Assembly: GCA_011522855.1 (NCBI GenBank)
Contig: WTID01000017.1
Location: 2,283 to 39,806, forward strand
Length of the DNA: 37,524 bases
Reading direction: 5' to 3'
Source: Flavobacteriales bacterium
Lineage (GTDB): Bacteria > Bacteroidota > Bacteroidia > Flavobacteriales_D > Sanyastnellaceae
The position numbers and the translations under genes were made by a program. Each line of letters opens with the position of its first letter. Position 1 is the stretch's first letter. Positions 25,251 to 35,311 of the stretch are shown one piece after another. The notes beneath the pieces are model-generated. The model did no database searches. It was not told the DNA's origin and worked only from the letters and a program-made list of their open reading frames with translations.

Positions 25251-26798
25251 GTGAACATCGAACTGGTCATCAACAAGACCAAGTCCGGGTTGCGCATTGC
25301 CATGCTGGAAGACGGCCATCTGGTCGAACTCCATGAAGACAATGGCAACCAGGAATATGCGGTCGGGGACATCTACCTCGGCCGGGTCAAGAAGGTGCTG
25401 CCCAGCCTGAACGCAGGATTTGTGGACATCGGTCATCCCAAGGATGCCTTTCTCCACTACCTCGATCTCGGGCCTCAATACCGCAGCTTCAAAAAGTATA
25501 CCCAGCGGTCCGTCAAAGGATCGCAGGCCACGTCCGACCTCGGCAACTTCAAGCTCGAATCGGACATCGACAAGAAGGGAAACATGAAGGACGTGGTGTC
25601 TGCTAGCCAGACCGTCCTCGTCCAGGTGGCCAAGGAGGCCATCTCCACCAAGGGGCCTCGCCTCACCGCGGAGGTGACCCTCGCGGGCCGCTACCTCGTG
25701 CTCGTTCCCTTCTCCAAGAAAATCAGCATCAGCCAGCGCATCAGCAAGGAAAGTGAGCGCAAGCGCCTCCGCGTCCTGCTGGAGAGCATTCGCCCCGAGA
25801 ACTGCGGCATCATCGTGAGAACGGTGGCGCAGGAGAAGGGCGCTGCCGACCTGCATGCCGACCTCGAGGATCTCTCCAACCGCTGGAAGGAACTCCACAA
25901 GAACCTGCGGGGGGCCAAGTACCGCCAGCGGGTCCTCGGCGAGATCAACAAGACGAGCTCCCTGCTTCGGGACCTGCTCAACCCCAACTTCTCCCAGATT
26001 CTGGTCAACGACCCGGAGGTGGCCGAGGAGGTCAAGGAATACCTCGCGGCCAACGCGCCGGACAAGGTGGACATCGTCAAGCTGTCCAAGGCCAAAGATG
26101 TCTTCGACGACCGCGGCGTGCACCGGATGATCAAGGCGAGCTTCGGCCGCCAGGTCAACCTCCGGAGTGGAGCCTATCTCATCGTCGAGCACACCGAGGC
26201 CATGCACGTGATCGACGTGAACTCCGGTGGACGGAAGGCCGGCGCGACCTCCCAGGAGGAGAACGCCACCGCCACCAACTTGGAGTGCGCCGAGGAAATC
26301 GCCCGGCTCCTGCGTCTGCGGGACATGGGGGGCATCATCGCCGTCGACTTCATCGACATGGGGCAGGTGGAGAACCGCCGCAAATTGACGGAGGCACTCC
26401 GCAAGGCCATGAAGCCGGACAAGGCCAAGCACAATGTGCTTGCTCCGAGCCGGTTCGGTGTGGTGGAGATTACCCGCCAGCGGGTCCGAGAGGTGACCGA
26501 CATCAAGACGGCCGAGCAGTGTCCGTCCTGCAACGGCACCGGCAAGGTCGAGGCGAGCATCCTGGTCACCGACCGCATCGAGGGGGCCCTGCAGGCCGCC
26601 GCCGACCGCGGACTCGGTCAGGTCACGTTGCTCCTTCACCCGATGGTGGAAGCCTACATCAAGCGGGGCTTCTGGGACAACCAGCTGAAGCGCTGGAAGA
26701 AGGCCTTCGGCATGAAGATCGTGGTGGATGGCAACTCCTCCATGGAGCTGCTCGAACACCACGTGTACAACGCCGAAGGCGAGGAGATTACCCTGTGA
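25251..26798 (+). CDS. rng: Ribonuclease G/E family
   Basis: NIELVINKTKSGLRIAMLEDGHLVEL...YAVGDIYLGRVKKVLPSLNAGFVDIG...GAYLIVEHTEAMHVIDVNSGG...GGIIAVDFIDM...CPSCNGTGKVE; GTG start. Confidence 0.95.
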   Translation: MNIELVINKTKSGLRIAMLEDGHLVELHEDNGNQEYAVGDIYLGRVKKVLPSLNAGFVDIGHPKDAFLHYLDLGPQYRSFKKYTQRSVKGSQATSDLGNFKLESDIDKKGNMKDVVSASQTVLVQVAKEAISTKGPRLTAEVTLAGRYLVLVPFSKKISISQRISKESERKRLRVLLESIRPENCGIIVRTVAQEKGAADLHADLEDLSNRWKELHKNLRGAKYRQRVLGEINKTSSLLRDLLNPNFSQILVNDPEVAEEVKEYLAANAPDKVDIVKLSKAKDVFDDRGVHRMIKASFGRQVNLRSGAYLIVEHTEAMHVIDVNSGGRKAGATSQEENATATNLECAEEIARLLRLRDMGGIIAVDFIDMGQVENRRKLTEALRKAMKPDKAKHNVLAPSRFGVVEITRQRVREVTDIKTAEQCPSCNGTGKVEASILVTDRIEGALQAAADRGLGQVTLLLHPMVEAYIKRGFWDNQLKRWKKAFGMKIVVDGNSSMELLEHHVYNAEGEEITL

Positions 26799-28044
26799 TC
26801 CCGGCGCCCGGTCGGGGCGGCAATTCCTTGGGATACGCGAGGAAGTGCCGCTCCACCGGGACGCTCAGGGCACTGAGGTTGAGGTGGTCCGACGCCGACG
26901 CCACGTCGCGGACCGAGCCGTCCTTGTACAACATCTGAATCCCGTGGGATGCCGTGCTGTAGGCCCGGTTGTCGATGCGGTCGTGCAGCACGAAGCAGGC
27001 CGCGTCGTCCGTGTCCAGTCCGAAGTGGCGGCCAGCGGCGTCGATGCGCTCGGCGATGTCGCCCTGGTCGAACGGGGCGTCCCTCAATTCGATCTTGAAC
27101 AGCCTCCGCTGTGTCAGCCGGCGGCAGAGTTCGGACAGCACCGTGTCCGGGTGGTCCTGCCAGGCCTTGATGCAGCACATCACGTCGTTGTCATCCAGGG
27201 CACAGAACGCGGCGAGCACCTCGGGATCGGCCATGAACCGGGCCCGGTCGAGGTCGTCGTAGAGGAACGGCCGGAGGGACGGGGTGGTCCACACATCCTC
27301 TCCACGGAGGGCCAGGGTCCGCGCCCGGTCGAGGATGCCCATCATCATCCATTCCGCGGCCAGCACCGTTTTGTGCAGGTAGACCTGCCAGTACATCAGG
27401 CGCCGGGAGATGATGAACTTCTCAATGGAATAGATGCCTTTTTCCTCAACGACGAGCCGCCCGTCGTGAACGTTGAGCATGCGGATGATGCGCTCGGAGC
27501 TGATCATGCCCTCGCTGACCCCGGTGAAGAAGCTGTCCCGGCGGAGGTAGTCCATCCGGTCCATGTCGAGCTGGCTCGAGACGAGGTCGTGCAGGAAGCC
27601 CTTGGGGTGGTGGTCGTTGAAGATTTCAATCGCCGTGTCGAGCATGCCGTTCATCTCCTCGTTGAGGCGCGTCATGATGAGCGTGCTCACCTCCTCGTGG
27701 TGAACGCCCCGGACGAGCGAGTGCTCGAGGGCATGGCTGAATGGGCCGTGGCCCACGTCGTGCAGGAGGATGGCCAAGCAGGCCCCACGGAATTCGTCTT
27801 CGGTGATGACGATGCCTTTTTCCCGCAGGGAATCGAGGGCCTCCTGCATCAGGAACATGGCCCCGAGGGCGTGGTGGAACCGGTTGTGGACCGCCCCCGG
27901 GTAGACGAGGTGGCTCAAGCCCAGCTGGCTGATGCGGCGCAAGCGCTGGACCCACGGGTGGTCGAAGATGGCGGTGAAGTCGGCGTGACGGACCTGGATG
28001 AAGCCGTAGACGGGGTCGTTGAGCAGCTTGGGGCGGGCGGCCAT
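26788..28044 (-). CDS. HD-domain (dNTPase/SAMHD1-like) phosphohydrolase
   Basis: MAARPKLLNDPVYGFIQV...LRRISQLGLSHLVYPGAVHNRFHHALGAMFLM...LAILLHDVGHGPFSHALEH...LDMDRMDYLRRDSFFTGVSEG. Confidence 0.93.
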   Translation of the reverse strand: MAARPKLLNDPVYGFIQVRHADFTAIFDHPWVQRLRRISQLGLSHLVYPGAVHNRFHHALGAMFLMQEALDSLREKGIVITEDEFRGACLAILLHDVGHGPFSHALEHSLVRGVHHEEVSTLIMTRLNEEMNGMLDTAIEIFNDHHPKGFLHDLVSSQLDMDRMDYLRRDSFFTGVSEGMISSERIIRMLNVHDGRLVVEEKGIYSIEKFIISRRLMYWQVYLHKTVLAAEWMMMGILDRARTLALRGEDVWTTPSLRPFLYDDLDRARFMADPEVLAAFCALDDNDVMCCIKAWQDHPDTVLSELCRRLTQRRLFKIELRDAPFDQGDIAERIDAAGRHFGLDTDDAACFVLHDRIDNRAYSTASHGIQMLYKDGSVRDVASASDHLNLSALSVPVERHFLAYPKELPPRPGAGITG

Positions 28045-28122
28045 GGGCCGAAATTTGGCACGTTTCTTTGCAGGGACGGACGGTCGACAAAATAATTGCG
28101 ACCAAACGCCATTGAAGGAAGC

Positions 28123-29691
28123 ATGACGCGCACCCCCCACATCCTCTGGGCCGACGACGAGATCGACCTGCTCAAGCCCCACATCCTGTTCCTGCAGGGC
28201 AAGGGATACGATGTGACCGGATTCACGGACGGGGCGTCGCTCATCGAGGCGCTCGAAGAGGACCGCCTCGTGGATGTCGTCTTCCTCGACGAGAACATGC
28301 CGGGCCTGACCGGCCTCGAGACCCTTCAAAGAATCAAGGCCAAGCGCCCTCACCTGCCTTGTGTGATGATCACCAAGAGCGAGGAGGAGCACATCATGGA
28401 GGAGGCCATCGGGTCCAAGATGGCGGACTATCTGATCAAGCCGCTCAACCCGAACCAGATCCTGCTCTCGCTGAAGAAGATCCTCGACGAGAAGCGCCTG
28501 GTCGGGGAGAAGGCGATGAGCGATTACCAGCGCGAATTCCGCGAGTTGGGCATGCGGCTCATGGACCGCCTAGGGCGGGAGGATTGGGAGGACATCCACA
28601 AGCGACTCGTCCACTGGGACCTTGAATTGACGGCCTCCGGGGACACCGGTATGTCCGAGGTGCTGCGCATGCAGAAGCAGGATGCGGGCCGCCAGTTCGC
28701 CCGATTCGTGACGGACCGATACGGGGATTGGCTGGCCGACCTCGACCGGTGCGACGGGCACGAGGACCCCTTGCTGGCCCCCAAGGTCATGGCGGAATCC
28801 GTGCGGCCCCTGCTCGACGAGGGGAAGAAGACCCTGATGGTGGTCATCGACAACTTCCGGTACGACCAGTGGCGGGCCCTCGGCCCGATGCTCACGGAGG
28901 ACTGGCAGGTTCAATCCGAGCGGATGCACTGGAGCTTCCTGCCCACCGCCACCCAATACGCGCGCAATGCCCTGTTCGCCGGCATGACGCCGGCCCGCAT
29001 CGCGCAGGTCCACCCCCAGTGGTGGAAGGACGAACAGGCCAAGGGCTCCAAGAACGCCCACGAGGCCGAGTTGCTCGGAGCGCAGCTGGACCGGTGGGGA
29101 TTCACCGGCCAATGGGGCTACCACAAGATCACCGACGTCGCGGCCGGCCGGAAGCTGGTCGAGGATTTCCACCAGATCCGCGACCGCGACTTCACCGCTG
29201 TGGTCTTCAACTTCGTGGACATGCTGAGCCATGCCCGAACGGAGAGCGAGATCATCAAGGAACTCGCCGAGGACGAAGCGGCCTACCGGTCCCTCACGGT
29301 GAGCTGGTTCGAGCACAGCCCCCTACGGGAACTCCTCCGTCTGGCCGCCGATGCCGGGTTCGAGCTGGTCCTGACCACCGACCACGGTACCGTCCAGGTG
29401 ACCGACCCGGTCAAGGTCCAGGGGGAGAAGGACGTGACGGACAATCCTCGGTACAAGACCGGCCGAAACCTTCGCCACGACGACGATGTCTTCGCGGTGT
29501 CCGATCCCGAAGCCTTCGGTCTGCCCAAGGCGCACCTCTCGAGCCGGTACATCTTCGCCATGGAGCGAGACTTCATGGTCTACCCGAACAACCTGAACCG
29601 GTTCGTCCGCTACCTCGACGGCACGTTCCAGCACGGGGGCATTTCCATGGAGGAGATGCTCGTTCCCCTCGTCCACCTCGTTCCGCGATGA
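28123..29691 (+). CDS. porX: PorX-type response regulator (REC plus PglZ/alkaline-phosphatase-like effector), T9SS-associated
   Basis: MTRTPHILWADDEIDLLKPHILFLQGKGYDV...VVFLDENMPGLTGLETL...SDYLIKP-type REC end; PglZ part MVVIDNFRYDQWRAL...LPTATQYARNALFAGMTPARI...VFNFVDMLSHARTES...LVLTTDHGTVQV. Confidence 0.93.
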   Translation: MTRTPHILWADDEIDLLKPHILFLQGKGYDVTGFTDGASLIEALEEDRLVDVVFLDENMPGLTGLETLQRIKAKRPHLPCVMITKSEEEHIMEEAIGSKMADYLIKPLNPNQILLSLKKILDEKRLVGEKAMSDYQREFRELGMRLMDRLGREDWEDIHKRLVHWDLELTASGDTGMSEVLRMQKQDAGRQFARFVTDRYGDWLADLDRCDGHEDPLLAPKVMAESVRPLLDEGKKTLMVVIDNFRYDQWRALGPMLTEDWQVQSERMHWSFLPTATQYARNALFAGMTPARIAQVHPQWWKDEQAKGSKNAHEAELLGAQLDRWGFTGQWGYHKITDVAAGRKLVEDFHQIRDRDFTAVVFNFVDMLSHARTESEIIKELAEDEAAYRSLTVSWFEHSPLRELLRLAADAGFELVLTTDHGTVQVTDPVKVQGEKDVTDNPRYKTGRNLRHDDDVFAVSDPEAFGLPKAHLSSRYIFAMERDFMVYPNNLNRFVRYLDGTFQHGGISMEEMLVPLVHLVPR

Positions 29692-30158
29692 GCACCGGGC
29701 AGCTTCACCGCATCTGGGATTCCCGCCCCTTCGGCCTGAACGGGCTGGATGAGGTGGCCGGGCAACTGGCCGAGCGCCTGGATTGGGGCGAGGTCATTGC
29801 CCTTCAGGCCCCGATGGGCACCGGCAAGACGACGCTGGTCTCCGCTGTGGCCCGTCATCACGGTGCGGAGGATGCCGCCTCGAGCCCCACGTTTGCCTTG
29901 TGCCAGAGCTACCCGGTGTCCGGCGGAGGATCCGGGCGCAGGCTCATCCGGCACCTCGACCTGTACCGCATCCGCCATGAGGACGAACTGGTCGACCTCG
30001 GGTGGGATGAGCTGATGCACGATGCAGAGGCCCTGACCTTTGTGGAGTGGCCTGAGCGTGCGGCGGACCATTTCCCGGACCATGCCCGGCTCCTCCGCAT
30101 GGAGTGTTTGCCCGACGGAATGCGGGTGGCCACGTTGTGGCAACGGGAATCCGCTTAA
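29688..30158 (+). CDS. tsaE: tRNA t6A biosynthesis ATPase TsaE
   Basis: LAERLDWGEVIALQAPMGTGKTTLVSAVARHHG...SSPTFALCQSY...LIRHLDLYRI...FVEWPERA; 4-nt overlap with porX. Confidence 0.93.
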   Translation: MSTGQLHRIWDSRPFGLNGLDEVAGQLAERLDWGEVIALQAPMGTGKTTLVSAVARHHGAEDAASSPTFALCQSYPVSGGGSGRRLIRHLDLYRIRHEDELVDLGWDELMHDAEALTFVEWPERAADHFPDHARLLRMECLPDGMRVATLWQRESA

Positions 30159-30188
30159 ATTCCCGATTGACCCGAACCGACTTCAACC

Positions 30189-31409
30189 GTGGAAACCAAG
30201 GAACGCATCCGCCGCCTGGCCTTCCAGGCTGCGCTGTCTCCCCAAGAGGAGCAGCTCGCCCTCCGCACGCATGAGCAGAGCCTGCGCATCGGCATCCCCA
30301 AGGAGATGGCCCTGCAGGAACGACGCGTGGCCCTCGATCCCGACGCGGTCGGGCTGCTCGTCGCCCACGGCCACGAGGTGGTGGTCGAGACCGGAGCCGG
30401 GGTCCATGCCCAGTTTTCGGACGCCGACTACAGCGAGGCAGGGGCGCGCATCGCTCCGGACGCCGCCACCGTCTACGACAACGACCTCATCCTGAAGGTG
30501 GCTCCCCCGCAGGAATCCGAGCTGGAGTTCATGCGGGACCGGCAGACCATCTTCAGCGGCCTCCAGCTCGCCACGCACCCCGAGCGGACCATCGAGAAGA
30601 TGATGGACCGCAAGATCACGGCCGTCGCCTGGGACTTCATGCAGGACCGGACCGGCATCTTTCCACTGGTTCGGGCCATGGGTGAAATCGCCGGCACGAC
30701 CAGCATCCTCATCGCCGCGGAATACCTGTCGCATCCGACCTATGGCGACGGCAGCATGCTGGGAGCGATGACCGGCGTGGCACCGTCCGAGGTGGTCATC
30801 ATCGGAGCGGGTACGGTGGGCGAATTTGCCACCCGCGCCGCCATCGGCCTCGGGGCCTCGGTCCGGGTCTTCGACAGCAGTCCGTACCGCCTCCGCCGCC
30901 TGCGCGGGGAAATCGGCGGCCGGCTCTGGACCAGCACTTTGCACCCCAAGGTCCTCGCGGATTCGCTGGCCTCGGCCAACGTCGCCATCGGCGCCGTCCG
31001 TCCCCACCAGGGCCGGACCCCCATGATTGTCACCGAGGCAATGGTCCAGGGCATGCGCGAGGGGGCGGTCATCGTCGACGTCAGCATCGACAGCGGCGGA
31101 TGCTTCGAGACTTCCCGCCTGACCAACCACCAGGACCCGGTCTTCTCCGAATTCGGGGTCACCCACTACGGCGTGGCCAACATTCCCAGCCGTGTGCCGA
31201 GGACGGCCAGCATGGCCTTGTCGAACCTGCTGGGCCCCCTCCTGCAGAAGGTGGGCGAGCATGGCGGCATCAGTTCGGGCCTGGAACACAGTCCGATGAT
31301 CCGCAGCGGCCTGTACCTGTACCGCGGCAACGTCGTCAACCGGGACCTCGCCGAGGCGTTCGGATGGCCCTCCAAGGACCTGAATCTCCTGCTGGCCGCC
31401 TACGACTGA
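30189..31409 (+). CDS. ald: Alanine dehydrogenase
   Basis: LRIGIPKEMALQERRVALDPDAVGLLVAHGHEVVVETGAG...GEIAGTTSILIAAEYL...VVIIGAGTVGEFATRAAIGLGASVRVFDSS...VDVSIDSGGCFETS. Confidence 0.93.
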   Translation: METKERIRRLAFQAALSPQEEQLALRTHEQSLRIGIPKEMALQERRVALDPDAVGLLVAHGHEVVVETGAGVHAQFSDADYSEAGARIAPDAATVYDNDLILKVAPPQESELEFMRDRQTIFSGLQLATHPERTIEKMMDRKITAVAWDFMQDRTGIFPLVRAMGEIAGTTSILIAAEYLSHPTYGDGSMLGAMTGVAPSEVVIIGAGTVGEFATRAAIGLGASVRVFDSSPYRLRRLRGEIGGRLWTSTLHPKVLADSLASANVAIGAVRPHQGRTPMIVTEAMVQGMREGAVIVDVSIDSGGCFETSRLTNHQDPVFSEFGVTHYGVANIPSRVPRTASMALSNLLGPLLQKVGEHGGISSGLEHSPMIRSGLYLYRGNVVNRDLAEAFGWPSKDLNLLLAAYD

Positions 31410-31412
31410 GGC

Positions 31413-34073
31413 TCAGCCCCCGACCCGTTTCCGGATCTCATGCAGTTTCAGCAGCGCCTCCACGGGCGTCAGCTGGTCGATGTCGAGATCGAGCAGGTCT
31501 TCCTTGATGTCCTGGAGGACGGGATCGTCGAGCTGGAAGAAGCTCATCTGCAGGCCCTCCTCTTGAGTGGACGTCTCCTTCGGAGATCCACCGCCCGAGG
31601 CCCGGCCGCGGCCGCCGCCCTCTGATTCCAGCCCTTCCAACACTTCCTCGGCGCGGCGGACGAGGGAGCCCGGCATGCCCGCGAGTTTGGCAACGTGGAT
31701 GCCGAAGCTGTGCTCGCTTCCGCCGGGGACCAGCTTGCGCAGGAACAGGACCTTGCCGTCCTGCTGGCGCACGCTCACGTTGGCGTTGTGGATCCGGGAG
31801 AATCGGTCCGCCATGCGGTTGAGTTCGTGGTAATGGGTGGCGAACAGCGTCTTGGCGCGGCACTTCGGGTGCTCGTGCAGGAACTCGGCGATGGCCCACG
31901 CGATGCTGATGCCGTCGTACGTGCTCGTGCCCCGGCCGATTTCATCGAGCAGGACGAGCGAGCGGTCCGACAGGTTGTGCAGGATGGACGCGGTTTCGTT
32001 CATCTCCACCATGAACGTCGATTCGCCGGCACTGAGGTTATCCGAGGCGCCCACGCGGGTGAAGACCTTGTCGACGAGCCCCATCCGCACCGAGCGGGCC
32101 GGCACATAGCTGCCCATCTGCGCCATGAGGGCGATGAGCGCCGTCTGCCGGAGCAGGGCACTTTTTCCGGACATGTTGGGGCCGGTGATCATGAGGATCT
32201 GCTGGTGGTCCCGATCGAGCGCGACGTCGTTGGCCACATAGGATTCCCCGTCGGGCAGACACCGCTCGATGACCGGATGGCGACCGCCGACGATTTCGAG
32301 TTCGTGGCCCTCCACGAGGACGGGCCGGGTGTAGCCGTGGTCCTCGGCGACTTCGGCGAAGCCGAGCAGGAGGTCAAGGCCGGCTACGGCGCGGGCCGTG
32401 GACTGCAGCAGGGGCAGGTGCGGGTGCAGGGCCGTGACAAGGGCCGTGTAGGCTTCCCGCTCGACCACGTCGAGCCGCTCCTCCGCGCCGAGGATGCGCT
32501 GCTCGAGTTCCTTGAGCTCCGGAGTGATGTAGCGCTCGGCTTGCGTCAGCGTCTGCTTGCGGATCCAGTCCTCGGGCACCTTGTCCTTGTGGGCGTGGCG
32601 GACTTCGAGGTAATACCCGAAGACATTGTTGAAGGCAATCTTCAGGGAGGTGATGCCCGTGGCTTCGGCTTCGCGTTGGCGGATGCCCTCGAGTTTGGCC
32701 TTGCCGTTGTCCCGGAGGTCGCGCAGCTCATCGAGTTCCTGGACCACCCCGGAGGCGATGGTGGCTCCCTTGCCCAGCACGCCCGGTGGATTCTCGGTCA
32801 GCTCGGTCCGCAGTTGGGCGAGGGCCGCATCCGCAGGGTCGAGCCGCCCGGCCCAGCGGCCGATCACCGGGTCGTCCGAGCTGTCGACCATGAGGCGCAG
32901 GGCCTCCACGGCGGTCAGGGCGCGGCGCAGGCGGTCGAGTTCGGCCGGAGAGATGCGCACGGCGGCGGTCTTGGCCAGCAGCCGTTCGAGGTCCCCGATG
33001 CGGTTGAGCTCGGCGATGAGGTCGGCCCGCATGTCCGGCTGCTCGAGGAAGGCGGCCACCGCCTCATGCCGGCGGGTCACGCGCTCGGCGTCACACAGGG
33101 GCTGGGCGATCCACCGGCGGAGCATCCGGGCCCCCATCGGGGTGGCGGAGCGGTCGAGGATGTCGACGAGTGCCACGCCTTCCGGGTGGGTTGGGGCGAG
33201 CAGTTCAAGGTTGCGGATGGTGAACCCGTCCATGGCCACGTTGCTGCCCCATTCCACGCGGCCGAGCGAGGCGATGTGCCCGAGGCGGTCGTGCTTCGTG
33301 GTGCCGACGTAGTGCAATGCAGCTCCGGCCGCAATGATGGCGAGCGGCTGACCGTCCAGGCCGAATCCCTTGAGGCCTTTCGTGCCGAAGTGGCGCTCCA
33401 GCGTCTCGCGGGCGAAGTCGGACTGCCACACCCAGTCATCGAGCGGGAAGCGGTAACCCGTCAGCTCGAGGGACTCAGGTTCGCCGTGACGCAGGTGAAG
33501 GGTTTCCTTGGGGCGGAAGGTCCGCAGGAGTGGAGCGATGTCGGAGGGAGCGCCCTCCGCGGCCAGGAACTCTCCCGTCGAGACGTCGAGGAAGGCGACT
33601 CCAGCGCGTTCCCGCTTGGATGGTCCACGGCCCTCGAGCACAACGTGGACGGCGGCGAGCCAGTTGTTTTCCCTCGCGTCGAGGACCTGGTCGTTGAGGG
33701 CCACACCGGGCGTGACCATTTCGGTGACCCCGCGCTTGACGATGGTCTTGGCGGTCTTGGGGTCCTCGAGCTGGTCACAAACCGCCACACGGTGGCCGGC
33801 CCGGACGAGCTTGGGCAGGTAGTTCTCGAGGGCGTGGTGCGGGAATCCGGCGAGTTCAACCTCGGAGGCGGCGCCGTTTTTCCGGGCGGTCAGCACGATG
33901 TTGAGCACCTTGGCCGCGGTCACGGCATCCTGTCCGAACGTTTCGTAGAAATCGCCCACACGAAAGAGCAGCAAGGCATCCGGATGCTGGGCCTTGACCT
34001 TGTTGTACTGGGCCATCAGGGGGGTCTCCTTCACCCCCTTCGCGGATTTCCCTCTGCCTTTGGCCCCGGCCAT
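31413..34073 (-). CDS. mutS: DNA mismatch repair protein MutS
   Basis: MAQYNKVKAQHPDALLLFRVGDFYETFGQDAV...MITGPNMSGKSALLRQTALIALMAQMGSYVPA...STFMVEMNETASILHNLSDRSLVLLDEIGRGTSTYDGISIAWA...; C-terminal clamp-binding-like QMSFF. Confidence 0.97.
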   Translation of the reverse strand: MAGAKGRGKSAKGVKETPLMAQYNKVKAQHPDALLLFRVGDFYETFGQDAVTAAKVLNIVLTARKNGAASEVELAGFPHHALENYLPKLVRAGHRVAVCDQLEDPKTAKTIVKRGVTEMVTPGVALNDQVLDARENNWLAAVHVVLEGRGPSKRERAGVAFLDVSTGEFLAAEGAPSDIAPLLRTFRPKETLHLRHGEPESLELTGYRFPLDDWVWQSDFARETLERHFGTKGLKGFGLDGQPLAIIAAGAALHYVGTTKHDRLGHIASLGRVEWGSNVAMDGFTIRNLELLAPTHPEGVALVDILDRSATPMGARMLRRWIAQPLCDAERVTRRHEAVAAFLEQPDMRADLIAELNRIGDLERLLAKTAAVRISPAELDRLRRALTAVEALRLMVDSSDDPVIGRWAGRLDPADAALAQLRTELTENPPGVLGKGATIASGVVQELDELRDLRDNGKAKLEGIRQREAEATGITSLKIAFNNVFGYYLEVRHAHKDKVPEDWIRKQTLTQAERYITPELKELEQRILGAEERLDVVEREAYTALVTALHPHLPLLQSTARAVAGLDLLLGFAEVAEDHGYTRPVLVEGHELEIVGGRHPVIERCLPDGESYVANDVALDRDHQQILMITGPNMSGKSALLRQTALIALMAQMGSYVPARSVRMGLVDKVFTRVGASDNLSAGESTFMVEMNETASILHNLSDRSLVLLDEIGRGTSTYDGISIAWAIAEFLHEHPKCRAKTLFATHYHELNRMADRFSRIHNANVSVRQQDGKVLFLRKLVPGGSEHSFGIHVAKLAGMPGSLVRRAEEVLEGLESEGGGRGRASGGGSPKETSTQEEGLQMSFFQLDDPVLQDIKEDLLDLDIDQLTPVEALLKLHEIRKRVGG

Positions 34074-34077
34074 GGGG

Positions 34078-35304
34078 TCAGGAGGCGACCTTCAGTTGTC
34101 CCTTGTCGCTCTCGTCGAACCGCTGGCGCGCGTATTCCGCGGTCACCCGCAGTTCTTCCACGCCTTCCTTCCCGGGCAGCTCGAACATGGCGTCGCTGAG
34201 CACAGCCTCGCAGATGCTGCGCAGACCGCGGGCCCCGAGCTTGAAGTCCACGGCCTTCTCGACGATGAAATCGAGGGCGTCCGCGTCGAATTTCAAGGCG
34301 ATGCCGTCCAGTTCGAAGAGGCGCTCGTACTGTTTGACGAGGGCGTTCTTCGGCTCGGTCAGGATGCGGCGGAGCGCATGCGGGTCGAGCGGGTCGAGGT
34401 GGGTCAGGACGGGGAAGCGCCCAATGAGTTCGGGGATCAGACCGAAGCTCCGCAGGTCGGCGGGGGCGATGGCGGACAGCAGCGTCTCGGGACGGTCTTC
34501 CGCACCGGTGTTGAAGCCGATGCTCGAGGTGGCGATGCGGCGTTCGATGTGCTGCTCGATGCCGCTGAAGGCCCCTCCGCAGACGAAGAGGATGTTGCGC
34601 GTGTCGAGCGTGATGAGCTTCTGTTCGGGGTGCTTGCGGCCTCCCTGCGGCGGGACGTTGACCTCCGCGCCCTCGAGGAGCTTGAGCAGGGCCTGCTGGA
34701 CGCCCTCACCACTGACGTCGCGGGTGATGGAGGGGTTGTCGCTCTTGCGGGCAATCTTGTCAATCTCGTCGATGAAGACAATGCCCCGCTGGGCCTTGGC
34801 CACGTCGTAATCGGCGGACTGCAGCAGGCGCGACAGCACACTCTCCACATCTTCCCCGACATAGCCGGCCTCGGTGAGGATGGTGGCGTCCGCGATGCAG
34901 AACGGCACCTTCAGCAATCGGGCAATGCTCCGGGCGAGAAGCGTCTTTCCGGTGCCGGTCTCGCCCACGAGGACGATGTTGGACTTCTCAATTTCCACCT
35001 CGCCTTCGGCCGCTGGATGGGCCAGACGCTTGTAGTGGTTGTAGACCGCAACGCTCAGGGTGCGTTTGGCGAATTCCTGGCCGATGACGTATTCGTCGAG
35101 GAACCGCTTGATGTCGGCGGGGCGCTCGAGCTGGACCCCGGGATCGAAACCGGCTTCCTCGCCCTGGTGGCGCTCCTCCTTGACAATGGCGTCCGCCTGT
35201 TCGATGCAGTGGTCGCAGATGTGGCCCGTCACCCCCGCGATGAGGATGTCGACTTCCGACTTCTTGCGCCCGCAGAACGAGCAGTTGATCTCGCGGTCCG
35301 CCAT
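34078..35304 (-). CDS. clpX: ATP-dependent Clp protease ATP-binding subunit ClpX
   Basis: Zinc-binding [26 protein letters not shown]; Walker [45 protein letters not shown]. Confidence 0.97.
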   Translation of the reverse strand: MADREINCSFCGRKKSEVDILIAGVTGHICDHCIEQADAIVKEERHQGEEAGFDPGVQLERPADIKRFLDEYVIGQEFAKRTLSVAVYNHYKRLAHPAAEGEVEIEKSNIVLVGETGTGKTLLARSIARLLKVPFCIADATILTEAGYVGEDVESVLSRLLQSADYDVAKAQRGIVFIDEIDKIARKSDNPSITRDVSGEGVQQALLKLLEGAEVNVPPQGGRKHPEQKLITLDTRNILFVCGGAFSGIEQHIERRIATSSIGFNTGAEDRPETLLSAIAPADLRSFGLIPELIGRFPVLTHLDPLDPHALRRILTEPKNALVKQYERLFELDGIALKFDADALDFIVEKAVDFKLGARGLRSICEAVLSDAMFELPGKEGVEELRVTAEYARQRFDESDKGQLKVAS

Positions 35305-35311
35305 GATGGAA

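Noticed and set aside
25032-26762. 576-aa minus-strand ORF
   Set aside because: Antisense to rng; shadow ORF.
31695-34199. 834-aa plus-strand ORF
   Set aside because: Antisense to mutS (unambiguous Walker and signature motifs); shadow composition.
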